From NCBI GenBank assembly GCA_964291545.2, contig OZ219860.1:124001-188000 (forward strand): a stretch of 64,000 nt of DNA. The letters are read 5' to 3'. The notes under the pieces are model-generated. The model ran no database searches, had not been told where the DNA came from, and worked only from the letters and a program-made list of their open reading frames with translations. The translations under genes and the position numbers were made by a program. Origin of the DNA: G963667675 sp964291545 (GTDB lineage Bacteria > Chloroflexota > Dehalococcoidia > Lucifugimonadales > UBA3495). Positions 1 to 9,298 of the stretch are shown piece after piece (position 1 is the stretch's first letter; the number at the start of each line of letters is the position of its first letter).

Positions 1-45
1 CTGGAGTTCCGCCAGTCCGGAGGGAAAATCTACCAGGAAACTTAA
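1..45 (+). CDS. Possible 3' end of an upstream gene (partial)
   Basis: Frame 1 is open from the first base to a TAA at 43-45 and would give 14 residues ending in GGKIYQET. It may be the tail of a gene that starts left of the window. The fragment is too short to identify. The 130 bases between it and the next start hold an AGGAGG ribosome-binding site for the GYD gene and nothing else that I recognise. Confidence 0.25.
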   Translation: MEFRQSGGKIYQET

Positions 46-177
46 CGGCCAAGCCAGCCTGGCAAGAGGCCGACCATCACGTCACGGCGAGCCTGGAGCA
101 GGGTTCCCAGCCAGGTTTTCGGCGGGCGATTCAGGGCTTTCGACTATGACCATCGGCTCACAGGCAGGAGGACTCGG

Positions 178-510
178 ATGTCCATGTATTTTCTCTTGGG
201 CAGCCTCTCGGCCAAGGGCCAGGAGTTGCTGCACGGCAATCCCGACTTGGTGGTCGAGGCTGCCCGCGATATCCAGGTAGACGGCGCCGAACTGCTGGGC
301 CAGTACGCTGTGCTGGGCAGGTACGACTTTGTCATGATGGTGGAGGCCGACGACAACGACGCGGTCGCCCGGCTGTCGCTGGAGTTTGGCGTAAAGGTGG
401 GCCTGCACATCGAGACCTTGCCCGCCATCGCCATTGGCTTTCTACGCCAGGACCCCACCGATGACCCGATCTGGAGCCTTACGTCCGTTGAACAACCCAC
501 CCCGGAGTAG
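178..510 (+). CDS. GYD domain-containing protein
   Basis: A 110-residue cytosolic protein of the GYD family, small alpha/beta proteins named after a conserved Gly-Tyr-Asp motif. Here the motif appears as GRYDFVMMVEADD, about residues 49-61. The MYFLLGSLSAKGQELL opening and the LGQYAVLGRYD core are typical. The biochemical role of the family is unknown; the fold resembles small dimeric ferredoxin-like proteins. An AGGAGG sits a few bases before the ATG at 178; a second ATG at 184 is possible. The 3' end runs into thiD, suggesting a two-gene unit. Family assignment is good, function is not known. Confidence 0.8.
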   Translation: MSMYFLLGSLSAKGQELLHGNPDLVVEAARDIQVDGAELLGQYAVLGRYDFVMMVEADDNDAVARLSLEFGVKVGLHIETLPAIAIGFLRQDPTDDPIWSLTSVEQPTPE

Positions 511-1309
511 AGCTCCGGTCACCGTCCCTCGGGCCATGTCCATCGCCGGGTCTGACTCCGGCGGCGGCGCGGGCATCCAGGCCGACCTCAAGACCTTTGC
601 CGCCTTGGGCGTTTACGGAACGTCGGTGTTGACCGCCGTCACCGCCCAAAACACCCTGGGCGTCACCGCTGTCCACCAGGTTCCCGCCCAGACCATCGCC
701 GCCCAAATCGACGCCGTGCTCACCGACATAGGCGCCGGAGCGGTGAAGACGGGCATGCTGGCCAGCAGCCCCATCATCGAATGCGTGGTCTCCCAGCTTA
801 GCCGGCACACCGTCCCCTGGCTGGTGGTTGACCCGGTCATGATTGCCAAGAGCGGGGACTCCCTGCTGGAAAACACTGCGATCGAAACCCTGCGGTCCCG
901 GCTAGTCCCGGCGGCGTCGGTGATCACGCCCAACATCCCCGAAGCCGAGGCCCTTACCGGCATGAACATAACGTCCGACCCTGACGCGAGGCGGGCAGCG
1001 GAAAAACTGGTTGGCATGGGCGCCAAATCCGTTGTCATTAAGGGCGGGCACCGGAAGGGCCCGGCAGCCGACCTGTTCTATGACGGCTCCCGGTTCCATG
1101 AATTCTCCGCCGAACGGATCGATACACCCAACACCCACGGCACCGGCTGCACCTTCGCCTCAGCCATCGCCGCCGGCTTGGCCAAGGGCCTGAGCATGCT
1201 GGACTCCGTCGCCGTGGCCAAGGACTACGTCACCGAAGCCATCCGCAGCTCCTTCTCCGTAGGCCAGGGCCACGGTCCCCTCAACCACTTCTACAAGACC
1301 TGGACCTGA
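461..1309 (+). CDS. thiD: Hydroxymethylpyrimidine/phosphomethylpyrimidine kinase
   Basis: Phosphorylates HMP and then HMP-phosphate to HMP-PP for thiamine synthesis. The ribokinase-fold signature IAGSDSGGGAGIQADLKTF lies at the N terminus, DPVMIAKSGDSLL in the middle, and the anion-hole and catalytic motif THGTGCTFASAIAAGLA near residue 235, which holds the catalytic Cys and the GTG loop. The start is uncertain. TTG 434 and ATG 461 both overlap the GYD gene. ATG 536 would begin directly at MSIAGSDSG and remove part of the first strand. I give ATG 461, which has an AGGA upstream. No other thiamine genes are present in the window. Confidence 0.9.
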   Translation: MTRSGALRPLNNPPRSRAPVTVPRAMSIAGSDSGGGAGIQADLKTFAALGVYGTSVLTAVTAQNTLGVTAVHQVPAQTIAAQIDAVLTDIGAGAVKTGMLASSPIIECVVSQLSRHTVPWLVVDPVMIAKSGDSLLENTAIETLRSRLVPAASVITPNIPEAEALTGMNITSDPDARRAAEKLVGMGAKSVVIKGGHRKGPAADLFYDGSRFHEFSAERIDTPNTHGTGCTFASAIAAGLAKGLSMLDSVAVAKDYVTEAIRSSFSVGQGHGPLNHFYKTWT

Positions 1310-1383
1310 AACGCCGCCGCGCCGCGAGTTTGTTTCATCCCCAAACCGAGCCCCAGCAACGGCGCGCTCTGTGCAGGTTACGG

Positions 1384-1389
1384 TATAAT
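1384..1389 (+). promoter_or_regulatory. Candidate -10 box of ileS
   Basis: A perfect TATAAT preceded by ACGG, 69 bases upstream of the ileS ATG. No good -35 hexamer is visible at the right distance. The short leader shows no T-box specifier or antiterminator elements. Confidence 0.4.
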
Positions 1390-1457
1390 TACCGGCGCTA
1401 ATTCCAACGGCTCTTGAAGCAATTCAGAAACTCGCCGCACTCATAGGTCTGCCAAGC

Positions 1458-4400
1458 ATGTTCAACCCCGTATCCAGCAGAGTCAGCTTTCCCGACCTCG
1501 ACGCCGGGGTCCTCCGGCAATGGGAGGAAAACGACGTATTCCAACGCACCTGGACGGAGCGTCAAGACGCCCCCCTGTTCGTAATGTTCGAGGGGCCGCC
1601 CACGGCCAACGGGAGCCCCGGCATACACCACGTCCTGGCCAGGGTGTTCAAGGACGTCATCTGCCGCTACCGCACCATGAAGGGATACCGCACCCTGCGC
1701 AAGGGCGGCTGGGACACCCACGGGCTGCCCGTCGAGTTGGAGGTGGAAAACGAGCTCGGCCTGGCCAGCAAGCGGGACATCGAGGAGTACGGCATCGAGC
1801 AGTTCAACCGGAAGTGCCGGGAGAGCGTGTTCCGCTACCTCAAGGACTGGGAACGCCTGACAGAGCGCATCGGGTTCTGGGTGGACATGGATCGTCCGTA
1901 CATCACCCTGGACAACGACTACATCGAGTCCGGCTGGGCCATACTCAAAGAGCTATGGGATCGGGGCCTGCTCTATCGCGACATGCGGGGAACGCCCCAC
2001 TGTCCCCGCTGCGTCACCAGCCTGAGTTCCCACGAAGTCGCCCTGGGCTACCGCGAGGACACCCCCGACCCGTCGGTCTTCGTAAAGTTCAGGTTACTGG
2101 GCTGGAACGACACAATACGCAGCCGCGGCGCATTTGACGGGGCTTACGATTCTCTGTTGTCCCACGGCGAGCCCGTCTACTTGCTGGCATGGACCACGAC
2201 GCCTTGGACTCTCCCGGGCAACACTGCCTTGGCGGTTGACGCGAACGCGGAGTACAGCCTGGTTGAAGTGGAGGACGGCGACGAGCCAGCGCGGCTCGTG
2301 CTGGCGTCCGAGTTGGTGGAACGGGTCATAGGTAGCCCCTACAAGGTCTTGTCGACACACCGCGGGTCGCACTTGGTGGGACTCACTTATGAGAAGCTGT
2401 ACACCCCAGGGGAGTATGGGACCGAAATCAAGCAGTTCAATCGCGCCGCGACGGCCGGGACCGCGACGATGGAGGCGGCTGACTACTTTGACTCGGAGGT
2501 GGTTGACGCGCAGTTCGTCTCCATGGAAGACGGCACCGGCATCGTCCACATCGCCCCGGCCTTCGGCGACGACGACCTGGCCCTGGGCCGCGAGAAGGGC
2601 CTGGCTTTCGTCCAGCCCGTAGACCTCCTGGGCAACGTCACCGGGGATTACCCCTTCGCCGGCGCATTCGTCAAGGACGCCGACCCGCAGATCATGGACG
2701 ACCTGGAACGCCGGGGCCTGCTGTACCGGCGGGACATATACCGGCACACCTATCCCTTCTGCTGGCGTTGCGATAACCCATTGCTCTACTACGCCAAGAG
2801 TTCCTGGTACATCCGCACCTCCGCCTTCAAGGACAAACTGGTCAGCGGCAACGATGAAATCAACTGGTATCCCGATTACATCAAGAACGGCCGTTTCGGC
2901 GAATGGCTCCGCAACAACGTCGACTGGGCCATATCCAGGGAGCGCTATTGGGGCACGCCTATACCCATCTGGGAATGCCCCGACTGCGGCCACGCCCGGT
3001 GCATCGGAAGCGTTGCCGAACTCAAGGCCCAGGCCGTGCCCGGGTCTGGAGAACGAGCGGAAGACCTGGACCTGCACCGGCCCTACGTCGACAACGTTCT
3101 GTTGCAGTGCTCCGCCGATGGCTGCGGCGGAAAGATGCGCCGCATCCCGGAGGTGATGGACGCCTGGTTCGACTCCGGAGCCATGCCCTTCGCCCAGTGG
3201 CACTACCCTTTCGAAAACCAGACCATTGACCAGGAGGACGATGGCCGGTTCCCCGCCGACTATATCTGCGAGGCGGTGGACCAGACCCGCGGCTGGTTTT
3301 ACAGCCTCCACGCACTCTCTATTTTGCTCAAAGACCGTCCTTCTTACCGCAACGTCATCTGCCTGGGCCTGGTGTTGGACGAGCGCGGCCGGAAGATGAG
3401 CAAGCGCGTGGGCAACGTGGTGGAACCCATGCCCGTGCTGGACGAACATGGCGCCGACGCCCTGCGTTGGTACCTGTTCACGGCGTCTCAACCGGGCGAC
3501 TCCCGGCGTTTCTCCTCCAGGCTGGTGAACGAGACCCTGCGCCGGGTATTGCTCACCCTGTGGAACGTCTACTCCTTCTTCACCAACTACGCATCCATCG
3601 ACGGATTTCACCCGGAGCAGAAGCCGGACGGCTGGCGGCCCGACACCGAGTTGGACCGCTGGATTCTCTCCGAGCTCAACAGTCTCGTCGCCCAGGTGGA
3701 CGCCTGCCTGGACGGCTACGACCCCACCAACGCCGGCCGGCGCATGCAGGAGTTCATCGACCGCCTTTCCAACTGGTACGTCCGCCGCAGCCGCCGCCGG
3801 TTCTGGAGGAGCGAGAACGACAGCGACAAGCTGTCCGGCTACATCACCCTGCACACCTGCCTGGTGACGTTGTCCAAGCTGATGGCCCCTCTGGCCCCGT
3901 TTGTATCCGAGGAAATTTACCAGGGCCTCGTCCGCGCTGTGGACCATGAAGCGCCCGACAGCGTGCACCTCGCCCAATTCCCTGTCGCCGATGAAACCTT
4001 GATCGACGAGGAGTTGATGGAGGCCACGCGGCTGGCCATGCGCGTCTCCAGCATGGGCCGCGGCGCCCGGTCCAAGGCGGGAATCAAGGTCCGCCAGCCC
4101 CTGCCCAGGGTGGTGGTGAAGACCCGTTCCGACTCCGAAGGCGCCATCCTTCAGCATGTCCAAAGCCAGGTGCTGGATGAGTTGAACGTCAAGGCCGTGG
4201 ACCGGGACGGAGAATCCGGCATCTATCAGGCCGCCGCAACCGCCCTTGGGGATGCGTCCGAAGGCGTGGTGCAGGTAGACGGCTTCTGGGTCGCCCTGGA
4301 CGGCGGCTACATGGTCGCCGTGGACGGCACGGTGACCCCCGAGTTGGCCGAAGAGGGCCTGGCCCGGGAGTTGGTGCACCGCATTCAGAACCTGCGCCGC

Positions 4401-4610
4401 GCCGCCGACTTCCAGGTCACCGACCGCATCGTCACCTACTACCAGGCGCCCGAGGAGATCGACCGGGTAATGAACGGGAACTTCTCCGGCTACATACGCC
4501 AGGAGACCCTTAGCGAAGAACTTTTAGACGGCCCTCCCCAGGACGGCGCCAAGACCGAGACCTCCAAGGTGGACGGCATGGAAGTGACCCTGGCGGTACG
4601 CCGGGTCTGA
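1458..4610 (+). CDS. ileS: Isoleucyl-tRNA synthetase, type 2
   Basis: A class Ia synthetase of 1050 residues that charges tRNA-Ile in the cytosol. The length and the PPTANGSPGIHHVL opening (residues 47-60) fit the eukaryote-like IleS2 type rather than the roughly 930-residue IleS1. The class signature reads G-I-H-H instead of H-I-G-H, so its first and third positions are swapped. KMSKR is at 646-650. The CP1 editing domain lies between, and the anticodon-binding helices and a C-terminal extension follow. IleS2 enzymes are known as mupirocin tolerant. mutM starts 11 bases after the stop, so the two are probably co-transcribed. Confidence 0.96.
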   Translation: MFNPVSSRVSFPDLDAGVLRQWEENDVFQRTWTERQDAPLFVMFEGPPTANGSPGIHHVLARVFKDVICRYRTMKGYRTLRKGGWDTHGLPVELEVENELGLASKRDIEEYGIEQFNRKCRESVFRYLKDWERLTERIGFWVDMDRPYITLDNDYIESGWAILKELWDRGLLYRDMRGTPHCPRCVTSLSSHEVALGYREDTPDPSVFVKFRLLGWNDTIRSRGAFDGAYDSLLSHGEPVYLLAWTTTPWTLPGNTALAVDANAEYSLVEVEDGDEPARLVLASELVERVIGSPYKVLSTHRGSHLVGLTYEKLYTPGEYGTEIKQFNRAATAGTATMEAADYFDSEVVDAQFVSMEDGTGIVHIAPAFGDDDLALGREKGLAFVQPVDLLGNVTGDYPFAGAFVKDADPQIMDDLERRGLLYRRDIYRHTYPFCWRCDNPLLYYAKSSWYIRTSAFKDKLVSGNDEINWYPDYIKNGRFGEWLRNNVDWAISRERYWGTPIPIWECPDCGHARCIGSVAELKAQAVPGSGERAEDLDLHRPYVDNVLLQCSADGCGGKMRRIPEVMDAWFDSGAMPFAQWHYPFENQTIDQEDDGRFPADYICEAVDQTRGWFYSLHALSILLKDRPSYRNVICLGLVLDERGRKMSKRVGNVVEPMPVLDEHGADALRWYLFTASQPGDSRRFSSRLVNETLRRVLLTLWNVYSFFTNYASIDGFHPEQKPDGWRPDTELDRWILSELNSLVAQVDACLDGYDPTNAGRRMQEFIDRLSNWYVRRSRRRFWRSENDSDKLSGYITLHTCLVTLSKLMAPLAPFVSEEIYQGLVRAVDHEAPDSVHLAQFPVADETLIDEELMEATRLAMRVSSMGRGARSKAGIKVRQPLPRVVVKTRSDSEGAILQHVQSQVLDELNVKAVDRDGESGIYQAAATALGDASEGVVQVDGFWVALDGGYMVAVDGTVTPELAEEGLARELVHRIQNLRRAADFQVTDRIVTYYQAPEEIDRVMNGNFSGYIRQETLSEELLDGPPQDGAKTETSKVDGMEVTLAVRRV

Positions 4611-4621
4611 AGCGGCGCGCC

Positions 4622-5443
4622 ATGCCCGAACTGCCCGAGGTCGAAAACACCAGGCGTTACCTCGTCGAAGCCGGTCTGCCCGGTACAACCTTCACTGGCG
4701 CCCGGATTGGGTGGGCTAACTCCGTCCGCTCGCCCGGTCTAGACGCTTTCGTTGCCGGCGTCGAAGGGCAGCGGGTGCGGCAGGCGGAGCGGAGGGGCAA
4801 GTACCTCCTCGTCCCCTTGAGCGGCGGCGCTGCCACCGCGGGCCCCACTTTGATCATCCACTTGGGAATGACCGGAGGCCTGCGGGTTCAGGATGCCGGA
4901 CAGCATCCGCATCCCATGGTCCGTCACACTTTCCCGTTGGACGACGGCAGGGAGTTGCGGTTCATCGACGGCCGCAAGTTCGGCAAGCTCTGGCTGGCCG
5001 ACGACCCCAGCCAAGTCATGCCCGTCCTTGGCCCCGACCCGCTGGCCGGCGAACTGACCGTGGAATGGCTGGCCCTGGCCTTCAAGGGCAGGACCGCCCC
5101 GGTCAAGGCCCTCATGCTGGAGCAGTCCATTATCCCCGGCATGGGCAACATATACGCCGACGAGTCTCTCTTCCTGGCCGGAATCAGTCCATTGCGCCCC
5201 GGGGCGGAGATTTCCGTCGACGAGTTGGTGCGCTTGAAGGACGGCATCGCTGTGGCCTTTACGGAGGCGTTGGACCGCTACGACGCCAGCCGCCGCGAAG
5301 GCTGGCCCGACCCACCCCTGACCTTGGAAGCCTGGTCCCTTCTCAGAAAAGAAGGCCGGCCCTGCCCCCGGTGCGGCGGCCCCATTTCAGCCATGCGCAT
5401 CCGGGGCCGCACCTCCTGCTTCTGCCCTAGTTGCCAGGGCTAG
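4622..5443 (+). CDS. mutM: Formamidopyrimidine-DNA glycosylase
   Basis: A bifunctional base-excision repair enzyme that removes 8-oxoguanine and FaPy lesions and cuts the abasic strand. All Fpg/Nei hallmarks are present. After Met removal the N terminus is PELPEVE, with the catalytic Pro2 and Glu3. A Lys lies in GKYLLVPL near residue 60. The helix-two-turn-helix carries IIPGMGNIYADE. The C-terminal zinc finger is of the C-x2-C...C-x2-C type (CPRCGG and CFCPSC). The length of 273 residues is normal. It is convergent with the Rad50-like gene, with a 69-base GC-rich gap. Confidence 0.95.
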   Translation: MPELPEVENTRRYLVEAGLPGTTFTGARIGWANSVRSPGLDAFVAGVEGQRVRQAERRGKYLLVPLSGGAATAGPTLIIHLGMTGGLRVQDAGQHPHPMVRHTFPLDDGRELRFIDGRKFGKLWLADDPSQVMPVLGPDPLAGELTVEWLALAFKGRTAPVKALMLEQSIIPGMGNIYADESLFLAGISPLRPGAEISVDELVRLKDGIAVAFTEALDRYDASRREGWPDPPLTLEAWSLLRKEGRPCPRCGGPISAMRIRGRTSCFCPSCQG

Positions 5444-5512
5444 CCTGGGCCTGCGCCGCTGCGGCGGCCGGGCGCACCGGTAGCCCTGCGGGTTGACCCT
5501 GAGACCCTCCCA

Positions 5513-8098
5513 TCAGTTGAGCCAGAATGTGGACCCCAGCTCCTCTTTTCTGACTTCTATGCGCACCGGGAAGGCGTCCTTCAAGTCGTCCAGGTGGGTG
5601 ATGACTATTATCTTTTCGAAGTCGTTTTGTATGGCCGATATAACGTCCATTATCCGCTCTCGGCCGGCGGCGTCCTGGGTGCCGAAACCTTCGTCGATGA
5701 ACAGCGTGGGCAGCGGCGCGCCCATGCGCTGGGCCAGCACCTTGGAGAGGCCGATGCGCAGGGCCAGGTTGATCCTGAACGCCTCGCCGCCGCTGTACAT
5801 CTCGTAGCTGCGCGGGCCCAGGCCGTCGCTGACCCGGATTTCCAACGTTTCGATGGGGTCGCCCCGCCCGGTGCGCCGCTCCCGCTGGGTCTCCAACTGC
5901 ACCTGCATCTGGTTGTCGGTCATCCGGCCCAGCAGCAGGTTGGCCTCCTCTTCCAGCCGGGGGACCACCGTTTCGATCAGCATGGCCTGGATTCCCTGCC
6001 TCCCGAAGGCGGTGACCAGCTCTTGGTAGATGTCCTGGTCGCTCAACAACGTCGCGAGGCGGGCCGTCTCTTCGGCTATCTCTCGTTCCAGGGCCTTGGC
6101 CCGGTCCATCTGTCCCAGCAGGTATCCCCGGCGCGCTACGGCTTCCTGTTGCCGTGCTTCCAACCCCCTCTGGCCCTCGTCGGCAATCTTTAAACGCTCC
6201 TCCCACGTGGGAAGCTCGGAAAGGCCTTCCGCGTCGGCCTCGCGTTGTTGTTCCAGGTCCAGGCGCTCCCGTTGCCGCCGGTCGAGCATCTCCCGAGTCT
6301 GGGCCGCCGACTCCTCCTCCCGGGGGAGGCCCTCCTCGGCCTCGGCCAATTGGCGGGACTTTTCCAGGAACGGTTGCAGCTCCTGCGTCCGGGAGTAGGC
6401 CTCGGTGCGGGAGCGCTCGTCGTATCCCAAGGAGACAATCTGCGCCTCTAGCTGCGCGAGCTTTGCCTGCTCGGCATTGGCGAATTCCCCCGAGGCCAGC
6501 GACGCGGTTAAGTCGTGCAATTGCGCCTGCGCTTGCTCCAAGTCTTGCTGGGCGGACTTGGAGTCTTCTATGTCCCGTTCCACCCGGCTCAGGGCTAACT
6601 CAGATTCCCGCCGGTTACGCTCCAGCGCGGCCTCCCGCTGCCCCAGGGTCTGCTGCGTCTTGGCTTCCTCCGCCTCCAACTGCTGCTTGTTGGCGGCGTT
6701 GAGTCGGAACAGGCGCCGCTTCTCGGCTATTTCGGCTTCGTAGGTCTCGGCCAGCCGTCCGCACCCGTCCTGGCCCAATGGAGTCTGGCACAGGGGGCAC
6801 AGGGCCTCGCTTTGGTCGGTCCGGTTCAGCAAGTCCAGCTTGGCCCGCAGGTCCTGGCCCTCGGTCTTGTACCGCTCCTCGGCGCTCCTGGCTTCGCCGA
6901 CGCGAGTGGACAGGGTCCGCAGGTCATCCCTCTGGACGGCCAGGGACTGCTCTTCCTGCTCCAGTCCCTTCAGCTTTTCCTGGGCTGCCGCCCGCCGTTC
7001 CGCCAGCGCAGCCGCCATCGCCGCCTTGGGCGGCAACTCCACCTCCACCCTGTGGCGCAGTTGCTCCGCCTGGGCTTCCAACCTGGCCCTGGCGCCGTCG
7101 ACGGCGCGGACCAGTTGGGTCTTCTGCTGGTTGAGTTCGTCGTGGTTCCGGCGCAGTCCTTCCAGGGCCTCGAAGCTTTTCCTGGCAAGCTCCAGGTCCG
7201 CCATCCCCTGCCGGATGGTCCGCTCCTGGGCCATCAAGTCCTTGTAGCCGGACACCCGTCCCATGGTCAGCGCCAGGGCTGATTCATGCTGCCCGATCTC
7301 CACGCCCAGCATCTGTATCCGGCGTTCCGACTCCTCCAGCCGCTGCCTCCGGCCGTCCAGTTCGGCTACCTTGGCCCGCAGCTCGGCGGTCTGCTGCTGC
7401 TGCTCCGCCAGTTGGCCGGCCAGGCCGTTCAGTTCGGCTTCGACTGAGGCCAGGTCCTGGGACAGGTCTCCAATCTGCTCCACCTGGCTGCGCATCTGGC
7501 CCAGGGACCCTTCCGTGCCGGCGGCCTTGTTCCTGGCCTGGTCCAGCCTTTCCCTGGCCCGGGCCTGCAGCAGGTCGTAGTCTTCCAGGCCGATGATCTT
7601 GGCCAGGACCGCCTTGCGGTCGGCGGGGGTGCGGTTGCTGAACTCGTCGGCCTTGCCCTGCAGCAACAGGGCCGAGTTGGTGAAGGTCTCAAAGTCCATG
7701 CCGATGGTCTGGTCGATCTTGGCCTGGGTCTCCCGGATGGAGTTGCCGGTTATGGGCTGAGCGCCGGCTGGGCCCAGCACCTGGAGTTGGAGATCGGACA
7801 CACCCTGGCGTCTTCGGCTTCCGGCACGGGCGTGGGTGCGCACCGTGCGATATTTGACGTCCCGGGCAACGAAGTCCAGTTCCACCCGGCACTGGTCGGC
7901 GCCGTAAGAAATCACGTCGTCCTGGGTCCTGCCCCTGGCCCGGCCCCACAGGCACCAGGTTATGGAGTCCAAAAGAGCGGACTTGCCGTGGCCGTTGGAG
8001 CCGCACAGGCAGGCCACGTGGATACCGGTAAAGTCCAGGTCGGGGACCCCTTCCCGGTAGCATAGGAAGTTCTCAAGACTGAGGCGCAGCGGAATCAT
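5513..8098 (-). CDS. Rad50/SbcC-type SMC-like ATPase
   Basis: An 861-residue ABC-type ATPase of the SbcC/Rad50 family, which with an SbcD/Mre11 nuclease processes DNA ends and hairpins. The Walker A GSNGHGKS is at 33-40. Long coiled coils run from about 170 to 700 and are split near 430 by a zinc hook CPLCQTPLG. The ABC signature YSGGEAFRINLAL is near 765 and the Walker B LFIDEGFGTQD near 800. The protein is shorter than E. coli SbcC, mainly in the coil arms. No sbcD lies beside it. The upstream side is the repeat-filled non-coding region, so its partner must be encoded elsewhere. Confidence 0.88.
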   Translation of the reverse strand: MIPLRLSLENFLCYREGVPDLDFTGIHVACLCGSNGHGKSALLDSITWCLWGRARGRTQDDVISYGADQCRVELDFVARDVKYRTVRTHARAGSRRRQGVSDLQLQVLGPAGAQPITGNSIRETQAKIDQTIGMDFETFTNSALLLQGKADEFSNRTPADRKAVLAKIIGLEDYDLLQARARERLDQARNKAAGTEGSLGQMRSQVEQIGDLSQDLASVEAELNGLAGQLAEQQQQTAELRAKVAELDGRRQRLEESERRIQMLGVEIGQHESALALTMGRVSGYKDLMAQERTIRQGMADLELARKSFEALEGLRRNHDELNQQKTQLVRAVDGARARLEAQAEQLRHRVEVELPPKAAMAAALAERRAAAQEKLKGLEQEEQSLAVQRDDLRTLSTRVGEARSAEERYKTEGQDLRAKLDLLNRTDQSEALCPLCQTPLGQDGCGRLAETYEAEIAEKRRLFRLNAANKQQLEAEEAKTQQTLGQREAALERNRRESELALSRVERDIEDSKSAQQDLEQAQAQLHDLTASLASGEFANAEQAKLAQLEAQIVSLGYDERSRTEAYSRTQELQPFLEKSRQLAEAEEGLPREEESAAQTREMLDRRQRERLDLEQQREADAEGLSELPTWEERLKIADEGQRGLEARQQEAVARRGYLLGQMDRAKALEREIAEETARLATLLSDQDIYQELVTAFGRQGIQAMLIETVVPRLEEEANLLLGRMTDNQMQVQLETQRERRTGRGDPIETLEIRVSDGLGPRSYEMYSGGEAFRINLALRIGLSKVLAQRMGAPLPTLFIDEGFGTQDAAGRERIMDVISAIQNDFEKIIVITHLDDLKDAFPVRIEVRKEELGSTFWLN

Positions 8099-8572
8099 CG
8101 AGGCACCCTGGCGTCGGGCTGGCGCCGGCGGTCTCCGGCATGGGTGAAGCCGGGGTTATTCTAGCACAGGCAGGCGCCGCCGCCGTGGGGAGGCGACGCT
8201 GGAGTCAGCCCTGGCAGGCCGGAGTCAGTAAGTCGGGTGTACGACGCTGGGACAGCCAGGCGGGCCGTTTCTTGACAACTGGGACATCCTGGGACATTTC
8301 GGGACATTTGAGCCTGGGGCCACGGCCGCTAGTTGGGCGCCGGCAAGCCGGAACCGGCGACGACGGCGCAAATATTTGCCCCCCGTGACCCAAGCCCACC
8401 CGGCATGGCCTGGACATGGACAGTTGACCTAGGCCTCGAATTTCGGCGCACAATCGGCATAGTCGTAGTATGCCTAGCTGCCCCGGGGCGCGTCAACGAG
8501 AAAATGTCATCGCGGAGCCGCGCCTTGACCGTCTGATCGCTGCCCCGCACGCCATTCCCGCGCCCCCAACCT

Positions 8573-8606
8573 GTCATTCCGAGGAGCCTGCGACGAGGAA
8601 TCTAAA
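8573..8606 (+). repeat. Dispersed palindromic repeat, copy 1
   Basis: A 34-base element that begins GTCATTCCGAGGAGCC and ends GAGGAATCTAAA. An almost identical copy with one mismatch lies in inverse orientation at 9265-9298. Confidence 0.75.
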
Positions 8607-9143
8607 ACTGCCTGTCCTCAACCCGTCTCCCCCCCTCAAAAATCCTACGCGCCCCCGCCCGTCATTCCGGCCCCCCAGCCGGAATCCAGAGCGCCTGTTC
8701 ACCAAGATCGTGGCCCCTCCGCCAACAGCCCGCCCGTTCCCCCTTCGATTTCCCTCAGGACCAACGGACAGCAGGGGTCTGTCCTGGGTCGGTCGTAGGG
8801 GCAACCCTTGTGGTTGCCCAACCCCCCCCAAACCCACTGTCATTTCCCCCCTTGCCCACCCCCACAACATCCCCATATCATAAATCCAGGTCAGGTCCAA
8901 GCCATTGCGCCGGACCAAATCCAGACCTGCCACTGAGGCCCGTGACATGTTGTGACCAAACGCCGCTCCAAGACCGCGCCCACCCCCTCCAACTCTCCTG
9001 AACGAGAGGAAATGGGAGGAAATGAGAGGGGATCTAAAAATTCCAGCCTCTCCCGCCGCCAACAGTCCGCACTGCCCGTCGTCGCCGCCACTCCCGCCCT
9101 TGCCCAAGCCGCCCGCCACCCGTCATTCCGGCCTCTCAACCCT

Positions 9144-9183
9144 GTCATTCCGAGCGCAGCGCAGCGGAGAGAGGAATCTAAAG
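9144..9183 (+). repeat. Dispersed palindromic repeat, variant copy 2
   Basis: Shares the ends GTCATTCCGAG and GAGGAATCTAAA with copy 1. The centre differs (a run of GCAGCG units). It resembles the GTCATTCCGAGCG...GAGGAATCT type of intergenic repeat seen in many bacterial genomes. Confidence 0.65.
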
Positions 9184-9264
9184 TGGTTGTGCGCCATCGT
9201 CGTGGCGTTCCCTGCAACGCCGTGCCATAGAGGAGTCCTTCAACCGTGGTTGGGACCAGGGACT

Positions 9265-9298
9265 TTTAGATTCCCCGTCGCAGGCTCCTCGGAATGAC
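9265..9298 (-). repeat. Dispersed palindromic repeat, inverted copy 3
   Basis: The reverse complement of copy 1 with one base change. Together with copy 1 it brackets about 690 bp. Confidence 0.75.

Noticed and set aside
1310..1457. A T-box leader before ileS
   Set aside because: The 148-base leader shows no conserved T-box sequence or terminator/antiterminator pair.
2094..4379. A 761-codon open frame antisense to ileS, and other long antisense frames such as those opposite the giant genes
   Set aside because: They mirror the high GC third positions of real genes, have no recognisable domain, and lie wholly inside strongly supported genes.
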